This document shows positions 1 through 4,433 of a DNA stretch of 6,466 bases, piece after piece. Origin of the DNA: Actinomycetota bacterium (GTDB lineage Bacteria; Actinomycetota; Acidimicrobiia; Acidimicrobiales; Iamiaceae); NCBI GenBank assembly GCA_017882935.1, contig JADGOP010000143.1:1-6466 (forward strand). Reading direction: 5' to 3'. A model generated the notes under the pieces. The model was not told the DNA's origin. It saw only the letters and a list, made by a program, of their open reading frames with translations, and did not search any database. How positions within the stretch are numbered: the first letter of the stretch is position 1; each line of letters opens with the position of its first letter. The position numbers and the translations under genes are program-made.

Positions 1-2
1 GC

Positions 3-1082
3 GCCTCTTCGAGCCGCCATCCGGGCGCGGCTCCGACGACGACCGCCCCGCCGGGATCTGCCTCGGTTGCCTCCGGGCCGGTCCCCCTGTTCGCCCACTA
101 CTACCTCTGGTGGGACGCAGCCCACTGGCGCGCGCGCCTCGGTGCGGCCGGGTCCGCGGCACGCGGGCAGCTACCGGCCGTGCTCGCCACCAACGGGTGC
201 AGCGCGACGCCGTCGTTCCCGGGCGACACCCTCATCGACGTGCCGGCCTCGTCGCTCGGCCTCTACTCCGAGGACGACGCCGCCACCTTCAGGACCCAGG
301 TCGACGAAGCAGCGCGGGCGGGCGTCAACGGCTTCGTCGTGTCGTGGTCGGGCACGGGCGCAGCCGACCAGACGTCGACGAGCCGGGCGTTCAACCGGCG
401 ACTCGCCTCGCTGGTCGACCTCGTGCACGCCTACGACCGGGACCACGCGACGAAGTTCGCCCTCATGCTCGGCTACGAGGGCCTCGACAACCAGCGCCGC
501 CCGCGCCCCGCGGCGTGGGTCCGCAACGACCTCTCGTACTTCACGCGCACCTACGGGACCGACCCCGCCTTCTCCGTCCCGCGCTACGGCACGAAGCCGG
601 TGGTGATGTTCCTCGACTCCCGCAAGTTCGGTGTCGCGGAGCTGCACCAGATCCTGCCGCCGTATCGGTCCCGGCTCACCCTCATCGGCGACGAGCACGG
701 TCTCGCCGAGTGGAACCGGGGGGTCAGCGACGTGTTCGACGGGGACGGCTGGTACTGGTCCGAGGAGGACCCCTACAGGAACGCCAAGGCGTTCACCGTG
801 CTCGCCGCGCTCGCAGGCCAACTGCACGCCGAGCACAAGCTCTGGTTCAGCCCGCTCAGCGGCGGGTACAACAAGTCGAGCTTCGGCATCGGCGGCAAGT
901 GCGTGCCGCGGCGCGGCGGGCAGACGCTCAGGCTGCTCTACGCCGGCAACAAGCGCTCGAACCCCGACGGCTGGATGCTGATCTCGTGGAACGAGTACTA
1001 CGAGAACACCTACGTCGAGCCCAGCCTGCGCTACGGCAGCCAGACCCTCGACGTGTTGCGCCAACTCCGCAGCACCAGGTGA
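3..1082 (+). CDS. GH99-like glycoside hydrolase, secreted, 5'-truncated by the window edge
   Basis: The frame is open from base 3 to the TGA at 1080-1082, so the start lies outside the window. A GTG at 180 is inside the domain and is not the start, because family-like sequence continues upstream of it. The first visible ~27 residues are rich in A, P, S and T (PTTTAPPGSASV), like a linker following a signal peptide or lipobox. The catalytic-domain opening HYYLWWD (bases 96-116) is followed by LGLYSEDD and AGVNGFVVSWSG, matching the pattern of GH99/GH71-like (beta/alpha)8 proteins (Y-x-x-W near the start, then AGIDGFIVSW). Near the C-terminus, SWNEYYENTYVEPS (984-1025) matches the family WNEWHEGTxIEPS motif; Glu codons 993-995 and 1002-1004 have the E-x-x-E spacing of the GH99 catalytic pair. 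Known GH99 enzymes are endo-alpha-mannosidases or endomannanases, but bacterial GH99-like proteins are diverse, so the substrate is unknown. It probably acts outside the cell on mannan-like glycans. It converges with the next gene. Confidence 0.85.
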   Translation, partial: ASSSRHPGAAPTTTAPPGSASVASGPVPLFAHYYLWWDAAHWRARLGAAGSAARGQLPAVLATNGCSATPSFPGDTLIDVPASSLGLYSEDDAATFRTQVDEAARAGVNGFVVSWSGTGAADQTSTSRAFNRRLASLVDLVHAYDRDHATKFALMLGYEGLDNQRRPRPAAWVRNDLSYFTRTYGTDPAFSVPRYGTKPVVMFLDSRKFGVAELHQILPPYRSRLTLIGDEHGLAEWNRGVSDVFDGDGWYWSEEDPYRNAKAFTVLAALAGQLHAEHKLWFSPLSGGYNKSSFGIGGKCVPRRGGQTLRLLYAGNKRSNPDGWMLISWNEYYENTYVEPSLRYGSQTLDVLRQLRSTR

Positions 1083-1098
1083 CCCGAAGACCGCCTCG

Positions 1099-1115
1099 CG
1101 CCCGGCCGGTGGGCG
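1099..1115. terminator. Possible short hairpin between convergent genes
   Basis: The 33-bp gap between two convergent stop codons contains CGCCC (1099-1103) and GGGCG (1111-1115) around a 7-base loop. This could be a 5-bp, all-GC hairpin serving both transcripts. There is no T tract on either side and the stem is short, so it is only a weak candidate for a bidirectional terminator. Confidence 0.2.
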
Positions 1116-1583
1116 TCAGCCGCCGGTTCGGACGGTGCGCTCGAGGATGCCGAGGGTGGCCTTCAGTGCGGCCTCGGGGATGACGGGCCAGGCGCCCCCG
1201 CGCCGCCACTTCTCGCCCACCCGGGACCAGTCGTAGATCGACGTGACGAGGGTGCCGCCGTCGACGGGCTCGAGCCGGTAGCCGTAGTAGTGGCCGATGC
1301 TAGGGAAGGTTGGGGCGGACACCTCCCAGGTGATGAAGCGGTCCTGCTCGTAGCCGGTGATGGTGACGGTGACGTCGTACTTGCCCATGGGCCGGTCACC
1401 GAGCGCCTCGCGATCCATGTGGAGCACGAAGGTGTCGCCCACCGCGTGGGCCGGCTCGCCGGTGGCGCGCTGCAGCATGCCCGAGGCGTCGATCGCGACC
1501 TGCCCGTTCGGGCTGCTCACGATGGCGAAGATGTCGGCGGCGGTGGCAGGGATGGTCCGCTGCACCTCGAAGCGATCGGTCAT
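1116..1583 (-). CDS. SRPBCC (START/Bet v 1-like) family protein
   Basis: 155 residues starting MTDRFEVQRTIPATAADIFA, the usual opening of SRPBCC proteins (first beta strand, then the 'pa..vFavl.dp' helix). It continues with GEPAHAVGDTFVLHMDRE, YDVTVTITGYEQDRFITWEV and a C-terminal stretch LEPVDGGTLVTSIYDWS followed by the long helix ending LERTV. This fits the polyketide cyclase/dehydrase-like branch, whose members bind a hydrophobic ligand in a helix-grip cavity; many have no known reaction. I chose the ATG at 1583-1581 rather than a longer frame to 1628, because domain similarity begins here and CAGGAT lies exactly 6 nt upstream, usable as a Shine-Dalgarno (AGGA) or a leaderless -10. The longer frame would also run through the repeat elements. 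It is cytoplasmic, with no signal peptide. It diverges from the DUF2236 gene across a 92-bp region with two repeats, so the two are probably co-regulated. Confidence 0.85.
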   Translation of the reverse strand: MTDRFEVQRTIPATAADIFAIVSSPNGQVAIDASGMLQRATGEPAHAVGDTFVLHMDREALGDRPMGKYDVTVTITGYEQDRFITWEVSAPTFPSIGHYYGYRLEPVDGGTLVTSIYDWSRVGEKWRRGGAWPVIPEAALKATLGILERTVRTGG

Positions 1584-1609
1584 CGCACGATCCTGACAGA
1601 AGGGGGTGC

Positions 1610-1630
1610 TGGACACGGTCGTTACCAACT
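1610..1630. repeat. Operator-like direct repeat, copy 1
   Basis: This 21-bp copy matches copy 2 at 19 of 21 positions: TGGACAC, then GG-T-C here versus AG-C-C in copy 2, then GTTACCAACT. Its inner 16 bp (1611-1626) form an imperfect palindrome: half sites GGACACG and CGTTACC around GT, where the complement of the second half is GGTAACG (GG..ACG shared). This is the size and form of a TetR-family operator. It overlaps the -35 and spacer of the DUF2236 promoter and lies about 27-47 bp upstream of the SRPBCC start on the other strand. Confidence 0.55.
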
Positions 1631-1638
1631 CCTACTCT
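1610..1638 (+). promoter_or_regulatory. Sigma70-like promoter for the DUF2236 gene
   Basis: TGGACA (1610-1615; consensus TTGACA) and TACTCT (1633-1638; fits TAnnnT) are separated by exactly 17 bp. This predicts a transcription start near 1645 and a leader of about 30 nt before the ATG at 1676. The first 21-bp repeat covers the -35 box and most of the spacer. Confidence 0.5.
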
Positions 1639-1640
1639 TC

Positions 1641-1661
1641 TGGACACAGCCGTTACCAACT
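1641..1661. repeat. Operator-like direct repeat, copy 2
   Basis: Second copy of the 21-bp element, offset by 31 bp (about three helical turns) from copy 1, so both would face the same side of the DNA. It carries the same GGACAC...GTTACC half sites. It spans the predicted transcription start of the DUF2236 gene and ends just before its Shine-Dalgarno, a position from which a bound repressor would block initiation. Confidence 0.55.
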
Positions 1662-1664
1662 TCC

Positions 1665-1669
1665 AGGAG
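1665..1669 (+). promoter_or_regulatory. Shine-Dalgarno of the DUF2236 gene
   Basis: AGGAG lies 6 nt upstream of the ATG at 1676. It is the clearest ribosome binding site in the window and fixes that start. Its presence contrasts with the apparently leaderless starts of the two downstream genes. Confidence 0.75.
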
Positions 1670-1675
1670 ATCGTC

Positions 1676-2686
1676 ATGGCCACGCCGCTCGCGGGTTGGG
1701 CAGAGAAGCAACGGGACCAGTTCGACCGCGAGGTGCGCTCCCGGTTCTTCCGCCGCATCGACTTCGTGGGGCCTGAGGGCGACCCCGGCTGGTTCGGGCC
1801 CGACAGCGCGGTCTGGTACGTGCACGCCTGCTACCCCGCCATCACGCTCGGGCTGTTCGCCGCCAGCTACCTCGAGGGCCTCGACCCGAGCATCGTCTAC
1901 ATGGGCGCCGACCACTCCCGCATCCCCGAGCGCATCGCCGGCATCCCCACCGGCAAGGTGAGCACTGAGGGCGCCGCCGTGCGGTTCAGCCACTCGCTGT
2001 CGTTCTTCCTGGGCACGGCGTTCGCGTCCACCGAGTCCGCGGAGCGCCTGGCGAAGATCGTCCGCTCGATGCACCACACGGTGAAGGGCGTGCGGCCCGA
2101 CGGGGCGACCTACGACGCCGAGGACCCCGAGTGGCTGCGCTGGAACTACGCCACGGTGGTGTGGGGCCTGGCCACGGCGCACGAGCGCTACCACCCCGAC
2201 CCGCTCACGGGGGCCGACCTCGACCGCTACTACCGCGAGTTCACCCGGGTCGGCCACGCCCTCGGCGGCACCAACCTGCCGGCATCGAAGGCCGAGGTGC
2301 TCGAGTGCCTCGAGGCCTACCTGCCGCGCCTGGCGGTGACCCACTTCAAGGCCAGCACCACCGGCTCGAACCTCGACCGCAAGGCGAACCCGCTGCTCTC
2401 CCCCACGGGGCCCGCGTTCGACTGGGTCGTCCGCGACCTGCTGCCGCCGTGGGCGCAGACCATGGTCTTCCACCGGCCCGTCGGCCCCACCCGTACGGCA
2501 GCGCGCCGTGCCACGATGCGCGCCGCGCTCCGCCAGCTCGACCGTGCCATGGGCACGCTGCCCGAGGTCACGCAGGCGCACGCCCGGGTGGCCGGGGGCC
2601 TGAGCCGGCCGGTCGACGCCGCCGGTCCTGGTGCGGTGGCGATCGAACGGGGCATCACCCGCGACGAAGTCGAGGCCATGGCCTGA
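1676..2686 (+). CDS. DUF2236 / MpaB-like oxygenase family protein
   Basis: 336 residues with no signal peptide. The protein fits the DUF2236 family (MpaB/MpaB'/latex-clearing-protein catalytic domain), whose characterised members bind b-type haem and oxidatively cleave carbon-carbon double bonds. Supporting motifs in order: VRFSHSLSFFLGTAFAS (about residues 101-117, where the family has an R-x-x-T/S stretch and a conserved G), then MHHTVKGVRPDGATYDAEDP (132-151), matching the family pattern vHa.VrG...dG..Y.A.DP, then LRWNYATVVWG. His133 aligns with the conserved His three residues before V-R-G; its role as haem ligand is inferred from Lcp and MpaB. The substrate is unknown; a prenyl or other lipid compound is plausible. 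The start is set by AGGAG 6 nt upstream. It diverges from the SRPBCC gene, with the paired repeats over its promoter, and is followed after 73 bp by a TetR gene, its likely regulator. A perfect 12-bp palindrome AGGCCATGGCCT (2673-2684) sits at the end of the frame. Confidence 0.82.
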   Translation: MATPLAGWAEKQRDQFDREVRSRFFRRIDFVGPEGDPGWFGPDSAVWYVHACYPAITLGLFAASYLEGLDPSIVYMGADHSRIPERIAGIPTGKVSTEGAAVRFSHSLSFFLGTAFASTESAERLAKIVRSMHHTVKGVRPDGATYDAEDPEWLRWNYATVVWGLATAHERYHPDPLTGADLDRYYREFTRVGHALGGTNLPASKAEVLECLEAYLPRLAVTHFKASTTGSNLDRKANPLLSPTGPAFDWVVRDLLPPWAQTMVFHRPVGPTRTAARRATMRAALRQLDRAMGTLPEVTQAHARVAGGLSRPVDAAGPGAVAIERGITRDEVEAMA

Positions 2687-2741
2687 GGCCTTCGGGTCTG
2701 GCGCCCGGGCAGGCGACGGCGGCACCAGGGGCGCGGGGCGT

Positions 2742-2754
2742 GACCGGTACGGTC
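2742..2754. promoter_or_regulatory. Inverted repeat over the tetR -10; possible autoregulatory operator
   Basis: GACCG-GTA-CGGTC is a perfect inverted repeat with 5-bp arms, overlapping the presumed -10 of the TetR gene. The overlapping stretch GGTACG-GT-CGTGCC (2746-2759) is also near-palindromic. It shares the 8-bp core ACGGTCGT with repeat copy 1 upstream of the DUF2236 gene (1615-1622). TetR regulators often repress their own gene, so this may be an autoregulatory site. The outer half-site spacing differs by one base from the upstream copies, so this is uncertain. Confidence 0.35.
2748..2753 (+). promoter_or_regulatory. -10 element for a leaderless tetR transcript
   Basis: TACGGT fits TAnnnT and is followed by exactly 6 nt and then the ATG at 2760, so transcription would begin at or next to the start codon. 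No Shine-Dalgarno is present in this stretch, and no convincing -35 is seen 17-18 bp further up. Confidence 0.45.
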
Positions 2755-2759
2755 GTGCC

Positions 2760-3380
2760 ATGAGCTCGTGGGCCGGGGTGCCGATCGAGGACCGCGCATC
2801 CGAGCGTCGGGCGCGGCTCCTGGCCGCGGCGTTGACGCTGGTCGAGGCCGGCGACGAGGCGGTCACCGTCCGGGCCACGATCCGCGAGGCCGGCCTGAAC
2901 CCGCGGTACTTCTACGAGAGCTTCGACAGCGTCGACGAGCTGCTCGGCGCCCTCTTCGACCAGCAGGGCGACGAGCTCCAGGCCCGCCTCGAGGCCACCC
3001 TCGCGGCGGTCGCCGACGACCCCACCGCCACGTTGCGAACGGGCATCGAGACGGTGCTGCGGTTCCTCACCGAGGACCCCCGTCGGGCGCGCATCCTCGT
3101 GAGCGGCTGGCCCACCAGCGCCGCGCTCATCGAACGTCGGCGTGAGAGCGCCCAGGCGCTGTCCACGCAGGCCGCGGCGAGCGCCCGTGCTGTGGTCGGC
3201 GACCAGGTCGACCCGCTGATCGTCGAGGTGTTCAGCACCATGTTCGCCGGCTCGATGGGTGCGCTGGCCGACGCCTGGGCCTCCGGTCGCCTCGGCGACG
3301 ACCTGAGCGCCGTGGTCGACCGGGCGGTCGGCCTCACCACCGCCATGGCCGCTCCAACGCCCGAAGCACCTGCGCCGTAG
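2760..3380 (+). CDS. TetR/AcrR family transcriptional regulator
   Basis: 206 residues, a normal length for TetR. The N-terminal DNA-binding domain covers about residues 12-65: RRARLLAAALTLVEAGDEAV, then the helix-turn-helix TVRATIREAGLNPRYFYESF (36-55), an unmistakable TetR_N signature, then DSVDELLGALFDQQGDEL. The C-terminal two thirds is helical and variable, as expected for the ligand-binding and dimerisation domain, and gives no ligand identity. The frame is open further upstream, but the ATG at 2760 is preferred: it places the domain at the usual distance from the N-terminus and has TACGGT exactly 6 nt upstream. It lies 73 bp after the DUF2236 gene on the same strand and probably controls that gene and the divergent SRPBCC gene through the 21-bp repeats. 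Its TAG stop is part of the -10-like hexamer of the next gene. It is most likely a repressor, by family tendency only. Confidence 0.9.
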   Translation: MSSWAGVPIEDRASERRARLLAAALTLVEAGDEAVTVRATIREAGLNPRYFYESFDSVDELLGALFDQQGDELQARLEATLAAVADDPTATLRTGIETVLRFLTEDPRRARILVSGWPTSAALIERRRESAQALSTQAAASARAVVGDQVDPLIVEVFSTMFAGSMGALADAWASGRLGDDLSAVVDRAVGLTTAMAAPTPEAPAP

Positions 3381-3383
3381 GAT
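3378..3383 (+). promoter_or_regulatory. -10 element overlapping the tetR stop codon
   Basis: TAGGAT is a good TAnnnT match and is followed by exactly 6 nt and then the GTG at 3390. The first three bases are the tetR stop codon. This predicts a leaderless transcript for the TfoX-like gene, independent of or in addition to read-through from tetR. AGGAT could instead act as a weak Shine-Dalgarno. Confidence 0.45.
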
Positions 3384-3389
3384 CCCGCG

Positions 3390-3740
3390 GTGGCCTACGA
3401 CGAGGAGCTGGCCGACCGCATCGGGCTCCACCTCGCGGAGCGCACCGACGTGGTGGAGAAGCGCATGTTCGGCGGGTTGGGGTTCATGGTGGGCGGGCGC
3501 CTCGCCATCGCCGCCAGCGGCCAGGGCGGTGCGCTGGTTCGCGTCGACCCCGCCGACTCGGCCCGCCTGGTGGCGCGCACCAAGGCCGAGGTGGCCGTCA
3601 TGGGCAACCGCACGATGGCGGGTTGGCTGCGGGTGTCGTCCGACGACCTGCGCACCACGCGGCAGCTGAGCGCGTGGATCGATCGCTCGTTGGCCTTCGT
3701 CGCCACGCTCCCCGACAAGCCCCCGCGCCGCCGACGCTGA
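3390..3740 (+). CDS. TfoX N-terminal domain family protein
   Basis: 116 residues made almost entirely of one TfoX_N domain. The diagnostic part is the early segment VVEKRMFGGLGFMVGGRLAI (about residues 21-40), corresponding to the family's 'K.mFGg.gly..g..fa.i' pattern, followed by ALVRVDPADSARL and a C-terminal helical part TRQLSAWIDRSLAFVATLP. A basic tail PPRRRR ends the protein. Stand-alone TfoX_N proteins of this size are common in actinobacteria and mostly uncharacterised. The name comes from the Haemophilus/E. coli competence regulator TfoX/Sxy, but this protein lacks the TfoX C-terminal domain and nothing here links it to competence. The GTG start at 3390 gives the expected N-terminus MAYDEELADRI and lies 9 bp after the tetR stop, so co-transcription with tetR is possible alongside its own -10-like element. 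Confidence 0.85.
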   Translation: MAYDEELADRIGLHLAERTDVVEKRMFGGLGFMVGGRLAIAASGQGGALVRVDPADSARLVARTKAEVAVMGNRTMAGWLRVSSDDLRTTRQLSAWIDRSLAFVATLPDKPPRRRR

Positions 3741-4050
3741 CCGATCGCGCCGGCGACCGGGCGACCCTCTACGTCGCGGTCACGGGCGTGCCGAACCAGC
3801 GGGCGAGTCTGTCATCGTGGAACCTGCCATCCGCTCGTAGTTGTGGATGGCACGCGCAGCCAGGTCGTCGGACAGGCCAGTGATGGGGCTCCTGCACGAG
3901 CTTCTATCAGGTCACTTCGACCAGCTGGTTGTGCCGGCAGGGGCCACTCGCCAGGTCGACCGTTCGGCTCGAGGACATCGAAAGAGCCAGGCGATATGAG
4001 GGTCAGACCAGGCGAGTGGACCCTGCCACCTTCCCAGCAACGCATCCTCA

Positions 4051-4227
4051 CTGGGCGATCAGCCACACATGTCCAAGATGATCGACCTGACCATGCTCGG
4101 CATGCTCAACGGCCGGGAGCGAACCGAAACGGAGATGAGGTCGCTGTTCGAAGGCGCCGGACTGATCTACGACGGACCCGTTCCGACCCCGACCCCGATC
4201 TCGATTGTCGAAGCCCGAGTCCCCTGA
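4051..4227 (+). pseudogene. C-terminal remnant of an O-methyltransferase (Methyltransf_2-like)
   Basis: The frame reads LGDQPHMSKMIDLTMLGMLN, then GRERTETEMRSLFEGAGL, then IYDGPVPTPTPISIVEARVP and a TGA at 4225-4227. This matches the extreme C-terminus of SAM-dependent O-methyltransferases of the Methyltransf_2 family (pattern gd.ph..K..DL.ML...gGrERTe.E...Ll..AGl......pt..p.siiEa). Full proteins are roughly 330-360 residues, so only about the last 58 codons remain. In the same frame there is a TGA at 3997-3999, and the sequence between it and the remnant is not family-like. The SAM-binding and dimerisation parts are missing here, so the fragment cannot be an active enzyme. The ATG at 4069 could in principle start a 52-residue peptide, but no ribosome binding site supports it. 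It probably records a deletion or rearrangement that removed the 5' part of the gene. Confidence 0.65.
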
Positions 4228-4348
4228 CACAGGCTTGGTGCGCGGCCACAGTGCCAGCGTTCGGGGGCAACCTCCTGCCGCTGAAGCGCTTCACGTCGAG
4301 GACACCCGAAAGATGGGGTGCGTTCATCGCGATTTCATGACAGTTCGA

Positions 4349-4398
4349 GGTCAGTATGGCGCCAGGCCTGTCTTTGCCGGAGTCGGGTGGTCAGTATG
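4349..4398 (+). repeat. 10-bp direct repeat upstream of the phosphoesterase
   Basis: GGTCAGTATG occurs at 4349-4358 and again at 4389-4398, with starts 40 bp apart (about four helical turns). It lies 36-85 bp upstream of the phosphoesterase start, so it could be a regulatory site or part of promoter elements. At only 10 bp, chance recurrence is quite possible. Confidence 0.3.
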
Positions 4399-4433
4399 AG
4401 CGGACCCCGGGCGGGGGCTTGAGCGGCTGATCG

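Larger units (their letters stand above)
3741..4433. other. Long region without an intact gene, containing gene debris
   Basis: About 690 bp separate the TfoX-like gene from the phosphoesterase. Stop codons interrupt the frames, and the one longer frame (3843-4340, plus) gives low-complexity Arg/Pro/Asp-rich sequence with no family resemblance. The methyltransferase remnant (4051-4227) is the only recognisable piece. Another short plus frame, ATG 3883 to TGA 3997-3999 (38 aa, MGLLHELLSGHFDQLVVPAG...), reads like protein and faintly recalls the first strands of a PIN domain, but is too short to call. On the minus strand, 3911-3780 contains a short open stretch (GLSDDLAARAIHNYERMAG), also unassigned. 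I see no tRNA, no clear terminator and no insertion-sequence ends. Confidence 0.6.

Noticed and set aside
171..1064. Long open frame on the minus strand opposite the glycoside hydrolase
   Set aside because: It is the antisense shadow of a well-supported domain; the translation is rich in V, A, E and R and matches no family.
2673..2684. Perfect palindrome AGGCCATGGCCT at the end of the DUF2236 gene, considered as a terminator or operator
   Set aside because: It leaves at most a 4-bp stem with a 4-base loop and no T tract, lies within the coding sequence, and GGCC-type palindromes are common at this GC content.
1622..2878. 418-codon minus-strand frame opposite the DUF2236 gene
   Set aside because: It covers the DUF2236 gene antisense and the promoter repeats, with biased composition typical of GC-rich shadow frames and no recognisable motif.
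3843..4340. 165-codon plus-strand frame in the gene-poor region
   Set aside because: Its product is Arg/Pro/Asp-rich with no fold-like pattern, and it overlaps, in another frame, the recognisable methyltransferase remnant.
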